Both the position numbers and the translations under genes were made by a program. The notes below the pieces were generated by a model, which worked only from the letters and a program-made list of their open reading frames with translations, was not told where the DNA came from and did not search any database. From NCBI GenBank assembly GCA_944325175.1, contig CALUYZ010000006.1, positions 36,475-100,474 of the forward strand: a stretch of DNA of 64,000 bases, in the 5' to 3' direction. This document shows, piece by piece, positions 17,945 through 26,988 of the stretch. Numbering within the stretch: the stretch's first letter is position 1; each line of letters opens with the position of its first letter. This DNA comes from Candidatus Gastranaerophilales bacterium (lineage in GTDB: Bacteria; Cyanobacteriota; Vampirovibrionia; Gastranaerophilales; Gastranaerophilaceae).

Positions 17945-20311
17945 ATGGCTTTAAAACTGGAAGTGCAGATTGATGGTAATAAAATTTATTCTCCATTAAG
18001 AGATAAATGGCTTGTGTTAACACCGGAAGAACAAGTTCGACAAAACTATATTTGTAAACTTGTGAATGTATATGGTTATAGTCTTGATCAAATGCAAGAA
18101 GAATTAGTTGTTAGTAATTCTAGACGTGGAAATGGTAGAGCAAGAGCAGATATTGTTATTTGGAGAAACAAAGATGATAAAATCAATGATAAAATTGCTT
18201 TTATCGTTGTAGAATGTAAGGCTGAACACGTAAAAATTTGTCAAGAAGACTATTATCAAGGACAAAATTATGCAAAAAATGTTGGTGCTAAATTTTTTGT
18301 TGCTACTAATGAAAAAGAAACAAAATTTTTTAAAGTCCCTGAAAAATATCCCAATAGGCTTGATGAAATTATAGAAATTCCAAATGCACAAGAAGCTTGC
18401 AATGACTCTGATATTCAAAAAATATTGGCAAGAACAAAAAAATTCTCAAGAAAAGAATTCGCAGACCTATTAAAGAAGTGTCATAATATTATAAGAAATA
18501 ATGATAAATTATCACCTGAAGCTGCATTTGATGAAATTAGCAAAATTTTGTTCATGAAAATAAGGTATGAAAGACGTCAGGATACAGGCGCTATATTTAC
18601 ACTAGACCGGTTCAAAGAAGAAGAGAAATTTTTTAATGAAAAAATTAGACCAACATTAACAAATCCTAATGAGAAATCTTTGTCATATATGCAAAGAGAA
18701 TTTATTTTGACCAAACAAGAATTTGAAGATGATAATTTGTTTGAACCTAATGAAACAATCAAAATAAGACAAAATAGTTTTGAATTAATCGTTAAAGAAT
18801 TACAAAAATACAATTTATCAGACACATCTGATGATGTTAAAGGTATTGCATTCGAAGAATTTTTAGGAACAACTTTTAGAGGTGAATTAGGGCAGTTTTT
18901 TACACCTCGTACAATAGTTGATTTTATGGTAGAAGTTCTTGACCCTCAAGAAGGAGAAGCCATTTGTGATCCTACTTGTGGTTCAGGGGGATTTTTAATA
19001 AAGGCATTTGAATATATACGAGATAAAATAGAAAAAGACATTCAAAATACAAAAGAGAATTTTAAACAACAGTACTATGATGAAAACTTTGCATCAGCTT
19101 CAGACAAAATAACTGATATTGTTGAACAAAAAGTAAGCAAAATATTCAGTAAATTAACAAATGAAATTATTGTTCCAAATAAGAAATTTAAAGAACAAAG
19201 TATCCAAGAAAAGTCAAGAAGAATTTCAAAATTATCATCAAGCTGTATATACGGTACTGATGCAAACCCAAGAATGGCAAGAACATCAAAGATGAATATG
19301 ATAATGCATGGGGATGGGCATGGCGGTGTTCATCATCACGATGGTTTAATAAATATAAATGGAATTTTTGAAAATAGATTTGATGTCATTCTTACAAATC
19401 CCCCATTTGGAGCAAGAGTTGATAAATCACAAGTATTAACAGAAATTGATAAAGATATAAATGTAAAATTAGATTTATCAAAAACCGATGATAAACATAT
19501 AAAGGATCAAATAAAATTAATTAACGATACTCAAATACAAACAAGATTGTTATATTATTATGAACGTTATGGATTAGACTATTTAAAGCAATTAAATAAG
19601 TTAAATATAGATATTGATAAAAAACAAAAAGTTCTCGATAGGTTTAAATTAGGTAAAGTAAGTGGCTTAACAGAAGTTCTATTTATGGAAAGATGTTTAA
19701 ATTTGCTAAAACCTGGTGGCAGAATGGGAATTGTCCTTCCGGAAGGAGTTTTAAATAATTCTAATTTACAAAAAGTTAGAGATTTCTTTGAATCAAGAGC
19801 AAAAATTCTTTTAATTACATCAATCCCACAAGATGTATTTATAGCTTCCGGAGCAACTATAAAACCAAGTTTACTCTTTTTTAAAAAGTTTACTGAAGAA
19901 GAAGAAAAACAATACAATGATATTGTAAATCAAGTAAAAAAAGAAATTGATGAAAAATATAAAATTGAAATATTGGAAATTGATAATCAACTTTCTAATG
20001 ATAAAAAAGCTCATCAAAAAGCATTAAAAGAAATTGAAAAACGAAAAGAACAAGAATTTGAAACAACAGGTCAAGAAAAAATTAAAGAACTCTTTGACTA
20101 CCAAATTCCAATAGTTCAAGTTGAAAAAGCAGGTATAACAACAACTGGTGCAAAATGTGAAAATGAACTTGTTGATGTTGCAAATGAATTTAGAACATAT
20201 CGTCAAGAAAATAATTTATGGCAAGACAGTAAATTAGATGTTTCATACAAGCTTGTAAATGATAACTTGGTGCGAGTAATAAACGGTGAGGAACAAGTTA
20301 TTGATGAATAA
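17945..20311 (+). CDS. Fused nuclease-N6-adenine methyltransferase (HsdM-like, BcgI-type RM subunit)
   Basis: 788 aa. Residues about 1-150 form an HsdR-N-type PD-(D/E)XK nuclease: R-A-R-A-D-I-V-I-W (Asp69) then V-V-E-C-K-A (Glu90, Lys92). The remainder is an N-6 DNA methylase with helical N-domain, F-F-T-P-R, motif I D-P-T-C-G-S-G-G-F and catalytic N-P-P-F-G. A charged coiled segment follows near residue 650. No helicase HsdR gene is present, so cleavage and methylation probably sit on one chain, as in BcgI-like type IIB/IIG enzymes that pair with a separate specificity subunit. RBS GAGAGGGTG. First gene of an R-M operon. Confidence 0.88.
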   Translation: MALKLEVQIDGNKIYSPLRDKWLVLTPEEQVRQNYICKLVNVYGYSLDQMQEELVVSNSRRGNGRARADIVIWRNKDDKINDKIAFIVVECKAEHVKICQEDYYQGQNYAKNVGAKFFVATNEKETKFFKVPEKYPNRLDEIIEIPNAQEACNDSDIQKILARTKKFSRKEFADLLKKCHNIIRNNDKLSPEAAFDEISKILFMKIRYERRQDTGAIFTLDRFKEEEKFFNEKIRPTLTNPNEKSLSYMQREFILTKQEFEDDNLFEPNETIKIRQNSFELIVKELQKYNLSDTSDDVKGIAFEEFLGTTFRGELGQFFTPRTIVDFMVEVLDPQEGEAICDPTCGSGGFLIKAFEYIRDKIEKDIQNTKENFKQQYYDENFASASDKITDIVEQKVSKIFSKLTNEIIVPNKKFKEQSIQEKSRRISKLSSSCIYGTDANPRMARTSKMNMIMHGDGHGGVHHHDGLININGIFENRFDVILTNPPFGARVDKSQVLTEIDKDINVKLDLSKTDDKHIKDQIKLINDTQIQTRLLYYYERYGLDYLKQLNKLNIDIDKKQKVLDRFKLGKVSGLTEVLFMERCLNLLKPGGRMGIVLPEGVLNNSNLQKVRDFFESRAKILLITSIPQDVFIASGATIKPSLLFFKKFTEEEEKQYNDIVNQVKKEIDEKYKIEILEIDNQLSNDKKAHQKALKEIEKRKEQEFETTGQEKIKELFDYQIPIVQVEKAGITTTGAKCENELVDVANEFRTYRQENNLWQDSKLDVSYKLVNDNLVRVINGEEQVIDE

Positions 20312-21665
20312 TAGTGCTTTTTCATATCTGAATTTTATTCACTTTTCACAGCTTAATCTTTGGGATTTTAAACGTTATATTTCAAAAGTTGTAAGCTCTA
20401 AATATCCTATTGTTAAGTTAGCAACTTTAATAAATGAAGAAAACAGAAAAATTAAGCCATTTGAATTTCCAGAAGAGAAATTTGAAATTCTTGGGGTAAA
20501 TAATAAAACGGGTTTGTTTGATGCTTATATAGAGGATGGTAACAAAATAAATCAGCCATATAAAATTGTTGAAAATGGTTTTCTTGCATATAATCCATAC
20601 AGAATAAATGTTGGTTCAATAGGATTAAAAACAAAAGAACAAAAATATAAATACATAAGTCCTGCTTATGTTGTTTTTAGCTGTAAAAAAGATTTATTAC
20701 CTGAATTTTTGTACATTCTCTTTAGAACAGATAAATTTAATGAGCTAATAAGAGAAAATACAACAGGTTCTGTTAGACAAACATTGTCTTTTTCTTCTAT
20801 GGGACAAATTCAAATACCTCTTCCCTTACTAGAAAAACAAAAAGAAATTGTAGATAGATACAATGAAAAAATCAAACTTGCAGAAGAACAAGAAAAAGAA
20901 GCTCAAAATCTTGAAGAAATGATTGAGCAATATATTTGTAGTGAGTTAAAAATAGTTAATACTTCCCCAAAAGTATCTAATGAATTTAAAATTTCATTTG
21001 TAAATTATAAAGATTTATCACGCTGGGGAGTTGAGTTTTTAAAAAATAATTTGTCGAGTAAAGATTTTTTGAAATCTTTAGTTTATCCTATGAAAAAATT
21101 GGGAACTCTAGTTGCTATAAATCCTGACAATGATTTTTCTAAACTTGATGAAAATTTAGAAATGACATTTTTACCTATGGCTAGCATTTCTGATAAATTT
21201 GGAGAAATTGTAAATGCAGAAAAAGGTAAAAATGGCGATTCAAATGGATATACTAAATTTAAAGAAGGGGATTTATTGTGGGCAAAGATAACCCCTTGTA
21301 TGCAAAATGGCAAGTCTGCAATTGCTAAAAATTTAATCAACAATCGTGGGTATGGTTCAACTGAATTTTATGTAATAAGAAATAAAAATGAAAATGAACT
21401 TTATTTTGATTATATATACCATCTACTAAGGACAAAAATTATAAGAGAAACTGCAACAAAATATTTTACAGGCTCCTCTGGTCAGCAACGCGTACCAAAG
21501 AGTTTTTTAGAAAATTTGTCTATACCGCTTCCAGATTTTTATAAACAAAAACAAATATCTGATGAATTATATAAAATTAAACATAAAATCAAAGAACTAA
21601 CATATACAGCAGAGCAAAATCGCCAACTTGCTCAAGAAGAATTTGAAAAGGAGTTGTTTGAATAA
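20304..21665 (+). CDS. hsdS: Restriction-modification specificity subunit (HsdS)
   Basis: About 453 aa from the ATG at 20304, inside the end of the methylase gene (GAGGA upstream; an in-frame GTG lies at 20286). Two target-recognition domains, each followed by a coiled-coil spacer: TRD1 ends near I-P-L-P-L-L-E-K-Q-K-E-I-V with a helix rich in Glu/Lys, TRD2 near I-P-L-P-D-F-Y-K-Q-K-Q-I. Each TRD should read half of a bipartite site; the bases cannot be predicted. Overlap with the methylase supports a stoichiometric complex. Confidence 0.92.
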   Translation: MNNSAFSYLNFIHFSQLNLWDFKRYISKVVSSKYPIVKLATLINEENRKIKPFEFPEEKFEILGVNNKTGLFDAYIEDGNKINQPYKIVENGFLAYNPYRINVGSIGLKTKEQKYKYISPAYVVFSCKKDLLPEFLYILFRTDKFNELIRENTTGSVRQTLSFSSMGQIQIPLPLLEKQKEIVDRYNEKIKLAEEQEKEAQNLEEMIEQYICSELKIVNTSPKVSNEFKISFVNYKDLSRWGVEFLKNNLSSKDFLKSLVYPMKKLGTLVAINPDNDFSKLDENLEMTFLPMASISDKFGEIVNAEKGKNGDSNGYTKFKEGDLLWAKITPCMQNGKSAIAKNLINNRGYGSTEFYVIRNKNENELYFDYIYHLLRTKIIRETATKYFTGSSGQQRVPKSFLENLSIPLPDFYKQKQISDELYKIKHKIKELTYTAEQNRQLAQEEFEKELFE

Positions 21666-21667
21666 TA

Positions 21668-23476
21668 ATGAAAATAAAAACTGGCTTTCAAGCTACTGCA
21701 AACATTTTTTATCATACTCAAAATGATTTTAGTCTAATACGGCTAAAAGTTGAAAACTTTAAAAATTTAAAAAATATTGAAATAAATTTTAATAATAACC
21801 CAAATTTAACTATTATTATTGGTAATAATGCAAGTGGCAAAAGCAATATACTAGAAGCAATAAGTGCAATTTTTACAGAAGTTTATACAAGAAAAAGGAT
21901 TCAAAATTTTAAGTATGAATTAGAATACAAGTATCACAACAAAACATTAAAGATTACAAAACTACATGGATATATCCGTTATTTTGTTGGTGATATTCCT
22001 GTGTCAAAAAATTATTTTATAACAAATGATTATATGCCTTCTAAAGTTATAGCCCTATATAGTGGTGATGAAACTAGAATGTGGGAAGAATATTATGAAA
22101 AGTTCTATAAGCAGTATTTAAAAGAACTTGGTACAGGTTCTGTTCATTCTTATTCTAAAAAGTTGTTATATATTGATAAAAATTATTGGAATATTGCACT
22201 TTTAGTTTTATTAATTTCTGATTTAGAAGATCATAAAAAATATGTTAAGGAAAAATTACATATAAACAAAGTAGATTCAATAGAGTTTCATTTTAAGCCC
22301 GACAAAATTAAATCTTGCATCAATCCAATTTTGTCCGAATTTATAAAACAAATAAACCCAGAACATAGTAAAAGCGTTGTTTTAGATTTAAAAAATTTAA
22401 AAAAGAAATTAAACAAAACTCAAAAAACAAATCAAGAAATATTTGAGATGTTAATATATGCAAATATGCCGAGAATAAATAAAATTATTACATCTATAAA
22501 AATTAATTTTAATAATAATTTATCATTAAAAGTCTTGAGTGAGGGAGAAAAGAAAAGAATCCTTATAAAAGCTGTTATGGATTTAGTTGCAAATGAACGT
22601 TCTATTATTTTGCTAGATGAACCTGATGCCCATATACATGAAATAGGGAAACGAGATTTATATAGATCCTTAAAAGAATATACTTCAAATGAGCATAGAC
22701 ATGTAATTATGACAACACATTCCCCAACAATAACATTTGAAGCGGAAAATAGTAATATTATAATGGTTGATAACTCAAATGGCTCTGCTGAAATTATATC
22801 TAATGAAAGGAAAGAAAATATAAGAAGATTAACTGATGGTTTATGGACAATTCTTGAACAAAATATTGTGATAAATTCATCTAATCCTTTGATATTAGTA
22901 GAAGGTAAAGATGATGTAAATTATATAAAACATGCATTAACAATATTTGATGATTATAAAGATATAAATTGCGATTTCTTACCATTTGGAGGTTCAGGAA
23001 ATGCCAAGTATTTTATAGAAGAAATAAAAAATAATTTATCGCCAAATAAAAAAGTAATTGTGCTTTTTGATAGAGATGGAGATAAAGGGAGCGGTGGTGT
23101 GAAAGGATTAAAGGATTGTATAGCTCCTAGACCATCGGACGGTGGAATTAATGATAATAATATATATAAAAGGGATAATTTTTATTTTTTATTACTACCT
23201 AAAACAGATGAACATAAAGAAAAAGACACTCAGTTTTTAATAGAAGATTATTTTTCTAAAAATTGTAAAATGCGGTTAGCTATCAATTTTGTAAAAAATA
23301 AGAAAAAGGTACTAAAATCACTTAAGGGACTTGATGAAAAAGTAAAACAAGAATTTTGTGATAAATTTAAAGAACACAGTACCGATTTGTGTTTTGAAGG
23401 CTTTAAGGTCTTACTAAACAAGATAAAAAATATCATTAAAGGAAAAGAGGAGAGTGCTGTTATTCAATTGCAATAA
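21668..23476 (+). CDS. ABC-type ATPase with TOPRIM-like domain (OLD family / PARIS AriA-AriB-like)
   Basis: 602 aa. N-terminal SMC/OLD-type ATPase: Walker A I-I-G-N-N-A-S-G-K-S (about 50-59), signature L-S-E-G-E-K-K-R, Walker B I-I-L-L-D-E-P-D-A-H, H-loop T-T-H-S-P. The C-terminal half starts with L-V-E-G-K-D-D and continues to V-L-F-D-R-D-G-D, a TOPRIM/DUF4435-like acidic site. This layout fits OLD nucleases or the fused form of PARIS, which responds to phage anti-restriction proteins. It begins 2 bp after hsdS, so it is co-expressed with the R-M genes, a context that suits the PARIS idea. I cannot separate the two. Confidence 0.8.
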   Translation: MKIKTGFQATANIFYHTQNDFSLIRLKVENFKNLKNIEINFNNNPNLTIIIGNNASGKSNILEAISAIFTEVYTRKRIQNFKYELEYKYHNKTLKITKLHGYIRYFVGDIPVSKNYFITNDYMPSKVIALYSGDETRMWEEYYEKFYKQYLKELGTGSVHSYSKKLLYIDKNYWNIALLVLLISDLEDHKKYVKEKLHINKVDSIEFHFKPDKIKSCINPILSEFIKQINPEHSKSVVLDLKNLKKKLNKTQKTNQEIFEMLIYANMPRINKIITSIKINFNNNLSLKVLSEGEKKRILIKAVMDLVANERSIILLDEPDAHIHEIGKRDLYRSLKEYTSNEHRHVIMTTHSPTITFEAENSNIIMVDNSNGSAEIISNERKENIRRLTDGLWTILEQNIVINSSNPLILVEGKDDVNYIKHALTIFDDYKDINCDFLPFGGSGNAKYFIEEIKNNLSPNKKVIVLFDRDGDKGSGGVKGLKDCIAPRPSDGGINDNNIYKRDNFYFLLLPKTDEHKEKDTQFLIEDYFSKNCKMRLAINFVKNKKKVLKSLKGLDEKVKQEFCDKFKEHSTDLCFEGFKVLLNKIKNIIKGKEESAVIQLQ

Positions 23477-23590
23477 TCAATAAATGATACAAGTAAAATA
23501 TTATGAGAAAATAATTATAATTTAATTTTTGCTCAATAAGTTGTATTTAGTGGTTATTTAATAATAAAAATTAAAAGTTTGTTTACAAAA

Positions 23591-23619
23591 TTTCAATTAC
23601 AAAAAACTTTTGCTATAAT
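23591..23619 (+). promoter_or_regulatory. Sigma-70 promoter of tcmP, probably giving a leaderless mRNA
   Basis: TTTCAA (23591-23596), 17-base spacer, perfect TATAAT (23614-23619). The tcmP ATG begins 7 bases after the -10 box, where transcription would start, and no Shine-Dalgarno is present. Confidence 0.65.
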
Positions 23620-23625
23620 TGTCGT

Positions 23626-24861
23626 ATGAAAAACACAGCAAAAACACACTTTTCAGAAGAAGAAAAGAAACACACCAAAATAAAGCATGATTTATTTACA
23701 GAAGCTCTTAAAGCAAGTTTGAGTATAGCAAATTCTTTGAATTATAAAGATAACTCGAATATTCCATTTATGTATATTGACCTATATGCAGGTGCAGGTA
23801 AGTTTTGCAATGATAAAGAGGGTTCCCCATTAATTGCTCTTAATTTAATTTCTGAATATTTAGATAAAAGATCTTTTGAGCATTTTGAATATATTGTTGC
23901 TGAGAATAACGAACATAATGCTAAATGTTTGGACAAAAATATAGAGAAAAAAAGAAAAGACCTAAAAATAACAGATCGTGATTTAAAAGTTGCATTATAT
24001 TGTGGGCATTGGGAAGATTTAATGAATGAATTATCTGACTATGTTCAAGCTCGAAAATGGGGGTTTGTATTTGTGGATCCTTTTTCTCTAGAATTAAATT
24101 TGCCAGAATTAATTAGAGTTCTTAATCATAATATTTATTATAAAGATATCATGATTTTGATTAATAAAAATGCACAAGAAAGAGTATTAGGTAAGCCGGA
24201 AAGCCCAGATATACAAAAGATATGTAAATATTTCGGAATAGAAGAAAAAGCGTTACAGCGATTAATAAATCATATAAAGAGAAATAAGAAAGGAACTAAT
24301 GAAGATATTATTCAATATTTAACTAAAAAAGCTCTTCAAAATGTGGATAAAGATTTCAAAATATACGCTGGTATTTCAAGAACGCGTGAAGGGGAATTGG
24401 AAAATGCTGATCGTTTTTATTTAGCATTATTAACAAGTTCAATAGGTGTCGCTGATAGCTTTTTATATAAATATTCAGAGCTGCTTGAAGAAAAAGAATT
24501 TAACAATAATGGTGGGCAACAAAGCTTATTTGACAGTTCCCCACAAACAAAATATACAAACTTAGAAGAAACTGTACAAAATATTATTTATCAAAATACA
24601 GAAATATCCTTATATAAGTTAACTAAAACATTGTTCAATGTTTTTCTTTCTTGGAAATATACAGAAGATAACGAAATTCCGCATCGGCGAGCCTTAACTG
24701 TCGCATTAAATAATTTATTAAGTCAAAAGAAGATTCAGTTTGAAGTAATTGGTAAATTGCCAACCGGATGTGTTAATACTGTTAAAAATAAAGTATTAGC
24801 AAAGGCTTTTAATTCAAAAGAAAATTTAAAACACATCAAGATTAAAGTTTTAAATGGGTAA
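23626..24861 (+). CDS. tcmP: Three-Cys-motif partner protein TcmP (methyltransferase-like)
   Basis: 411 aa. [13 protein letters not shown] (Asp52) resembles a SAM-binding Rossmann motif, and [10 protein letters not shown] (about 145-155) the acidic strand after it. The C-terminal 100 residues look like a winged helix. TcmP is named for always sitting beside a three-Cys-motif (DUF5131/Gp37-Gp68) protein, exactly as here: that gene converges and overlaps its last 12 bases. Biochemistry unknown; the position between an R-M/OLD operon and a reverse-transcriptase system suggests defence or DNA modification. Confidence 0.85.
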   Translation: MKNTAKTHFSEEEKKHTKIKHDLFTEALKASLSIANSLNYKDNSNIPFMYIDLYAGAGKFCNDKEGSPLIALNLISEYLDKRSFEHFEYIVAENNEHNAKCLDKNIEKKRKDLKITDRDLKVALYCGHWEDLMNELSDYVQARKWGFVFVDPFSLELNLPELIRVLNHNIYYKDIMILINKNAQERVLGKPESPDIQKICKYFGIEEKALQRLINHIKRNKKGTNEDIIQYLTKKALQNVDKDFKIYAGISRTREGELENADRFYLALLTSSIGVADSFLYKYSELLEEKEFNNNGGQQSLFDSSPQTKYTNLEETVQNIIYQNTEISLYKLTKTLFNVFLSWKYTEDNEIPHRRALTVALNNLLSQKKIQFEVIGKLPTGCVNTVKNKVLAKAFNSKENLKHIKIKVLNG

Positions 24862-25557
24862 TTCTTTCCATTGGCGACCTTGGAGAGTACATCCCGCTAG
24901 TTTTTTATTAACTCCACCCCATTGTTTAAAAAAGAATGGTATATTATGTTTTATGCAATTATCCCTTATAGATGTTACCCAGTTTTCTTGTATTGGGCGA
25001 GCCCCTGGTCCACTTTCACCACCAACTATAACCCAATTTATATTTTCTAATGATAAATCTTTAATTTCTGTTATCATTGGTTCAATAGATAAATATTTGA
25101 TATGTGCTGGTGTATTTATCAAATAAGGAATACGTTTTTTTTGTTTATCAGATTCAACTGTTACTCCTAGCCATATATTTTGTGTCCATTTAAGTTTTGG
25201 AGCTATGAGTTCCAATCTTTCTGCTCTTTTGGTAAGAACTTGAAAAGTATGCCAATGTGCTTTGTTCATTACCTCAAAAACTTTTACTATAAATTCATCA
25301 GGAACATTTTTATGAAATAAATCACTCATGGAACATACAAAAATTATTTGAGGCTTTTTCCAAGTTAATGGTTCATTAAGACAATCTTCATGCATAGTAA
25401 CTTGAAAACAATTTTTATATTTTTCTTGTCCCATTGCATGTAAACGCCTAGCCATTCTTTCTGCATAGCAGTGTTTACAACCTTCACTAATTTTTGTACA
25501 CCCTGTTACAGGATTCCAAGTTGATTCTGTCCATTCAATTTTTGACTTTTCTGCCAT
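24850..25557 (-). CDS. DUF5131 three-Cys-motif protein (phage Gp37/Gp68 family)
   Basis: 235 aa from the ATG at 25557 (an upstream in-frame start would add nine unlikely Asn/Tyr residues). Near the N-terminus, [14 protein letters not shown] is followed by C-K-H-C: Cys20, Cys27, Cys30. A TIM-barrel-like body follows, with [16 protein letters not shown] and [10 protein letters not shown]. The cysteine cluster and barrel recall radical-SAM enzymes although spacing is C-x6-C-x2-C. It is the obligate neighbour of TcmP; the two genes are convergent and overlap. Confidence 0.85.
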   Translation of the reverse strand: MAEKSKIEWTESTWNPVTGCTKISEGCKHCYAERMARRLHAMGQEKYKNCFQVTMHEDCLNEPLTWKKPQIIFVCSMSDLFHKNVPDEFIVKVFEVMNKAHWHTFQVLTKRAERLELIAPKLKWTQNIWLGVTVESDKQKKRIPYLINTPAHIKYLSIEPMITEIKDLSLENINWVIVGGESGPGARPIQENWVTSIRDNCIKHNIPFFFKQWGGVNKKLAGCTLQGRQWKELPI

Positions 25558-25637
25558 AATATAATAATTATAATTATTATACAAAAGTATTAAACCATCG
25601 TTTATATGAATTTAACTTGATTTTCTTTTAGTTTTGA

Positions 25638-25686
25638 GTGATGAATACGACACCTAAAAAGGAGGTCGTATGAGTAAAAGTAAAAA
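25638..25686 (+). repeat. Left copy of about 50-bp leader repeat
   Basis: Nearly identical (one missing A, one A/G change) to 29351-29400. It contains a strong AAGGAGGT ribosome site and the first codons of the gene that is intact at 29384. Here the frame runs only 11 codons (25670-25705) before a stop, so this is a truncated duplicate leader. The two copies bracket the reverse-transcriptase module. Confidence 0.85.
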
Positions 25687-25745
25687 TTCTAGACTAAAAA
25701 TTTAAACCTTACAATGTAAATAAGCAATTTTATATAACTATTTTT

Positions 25746-25798
25746 TAACATAAAAGTATAAAAAACTTTTAAAACTATTATATTATATTTTTATGTTA
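25746..25798. promoter_or_regulatory. Inverted repeat upstream of the first reverse transcriptase
   Basis: TAACATAAAA and TTTTATGTTA form a perfect 10-bp inverted repeat around a 33-base A/T-rich loop, ending 35 bp before the first RT gene. It could be an operator or part of a second RNA element; function unproven. Confidence 0.4.
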
Positions 25799-25833
25799 CA
25801 CTAAAATAGTGGAAAGGGATGTTCTAGTGTTAA

Positions 25834-26988
25834 ATGATTAATCAATCTTTTGATTTTAAGCAGTTTAGGAATTTACAAAGACGTGGCGATATTTTTTTGC
25901 TTAAATGCGATAGTGATAATATAAAAAGAAAATTAACAGAATTGGAAATATTATTGCAAAATAATGTAGATAATTATGAATTTTCTTCTTTCAAAACAAT
26001 TAAAAAAAATGGTAAAGTTATATATCTTTTGGATAAATGTTCAAATAATTTTATTTGGGATGAATTTATTCTTAGAAAGATTAATCATAATATAAAAAGA
26101 ATTTATAAAGTTAAACAAGCTGACAGAAATACCATTGTTAACCAAATATTTAATATACTCAAAGAAAATCCGAATTATTATATTTATCGTTTGGATATAA
26201 GTTCTTTCTATGAGTCTATGGATCGTAGTAGAATTTTAAACAAAATTTTAGCTTCTTCTATTATTTCAGTTGAAACCAAAATACTATTACAGAAAGTTTT
26301 TAATCAGATAAAAGAAACTAGTGGGCTCCCTAGAGGGTTAAATATTAGTGCGACATTAGCTGAGCTATATATGAAAGATTTTGATCGTGATATTATAACT
26401 ACAGATGGAGTTTTCTATTATGCAAGATTTGTAGATGATATTATAATATTCTCTATACGAGAGTTGTCATTTGATTTTTTAAATAAAATATTAAAAGAAC
26501 GAACTTTATTAAAATTTAATAATAAAAAGACCAAAATAATAAAAAGAGATGCTAATAAGCAAGATAGTTTTGAATACTTGGGGTATCAATATGTTACAAA
26601 TCATGGTTCAACTAAATCTAAAAAAAGTAATATTGCTATAAATATTGCACCTAAAAAAATTAATAAAATTAAAACAAAAATAATTTATTCGTTATTGGAT
26701 TATAAGAAGAATAAAAATTTTAAATTACTAAAGAATAGATTTTTGTTTTTAACTTGTACATACCCAATAAAAACATTACACCAAAGAATATCACAATATA
26801 AAAATTCTGGCTATTTACAAGGGGGATTATTTTATAATTACCATATTTTAAGTGATGATAATCATTCTTTAAAAGAATTAGACAAGTTTGTATGTAATAT
26901 TTTATTTAGTAATAATATTTATTCGCAGACCTTAAAATTGTCACAAAAAAAAAGAATTAGCGAAATATTCTTTTACTATTGCATATAA
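25834..26988 (+). CDS. Reverse transcriptase, first of a DRT3-like pair (UG3/Drt3a-like)
   Basis: 384 aa. RT palm motifs: I-Y-R-L-D-I-S-S-F-Y (catalytic Asp121), S-G-L-P-R-G-L-N-I-S (164-172), and Y-A-R-F-V-D-D (FVDD at 199-202). About 180 residues of thumb/C-terminal region follow. No maturase, integrase or nuclease domain, so not a group II intron or retrotransposon. Length and the tightly overlapping second RT match DRT type 3, in which a UG3-type RT of about 400 aa pairs with a UG8-type RT of about 650-700 aa. An A/T-rich promoter region and GAAAGGGA ribosome site precede it. Confidence 0.85.
   Translation: MINQSFDFKQFRNLQRRGDIFLLKCDSDNIKRKLTELEILLQNNVDNYEFSSFKTIKKNGKVIYLLDKCSNNFIWDEFILRKINHNIKRIYKVKQADRNTIVNQIFNILKENPNYYIYRLDISSFYESMDRSRILNKILASSIISVETKILLQKVFNQIKETSGLPRGLNISATLAELYMKDFDRDIITTDGVFYYARFVDDIIIFSIRELSFDFLNKILKERTLLKFNNKKTKIIKRDANKQDSFEYLGYQYVTNHGSTKSKKSNIAINIAPKKINKIKTKIIYSLLDYKKNKNFKLLKNRFLFLTCTYPIKTLHQRISQYKNSGYLQGGLFYNYHILSDDNHSLKELDKFVCNILFSNNIYSQTLKLSQKKRISEIFFYYCI

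Noticed and set aside
17945..21665. Classical type I R-M system
   Set aside because: No HsdR helicase-translocase gene; the nuclease-like domain is fused to the methylase instead.
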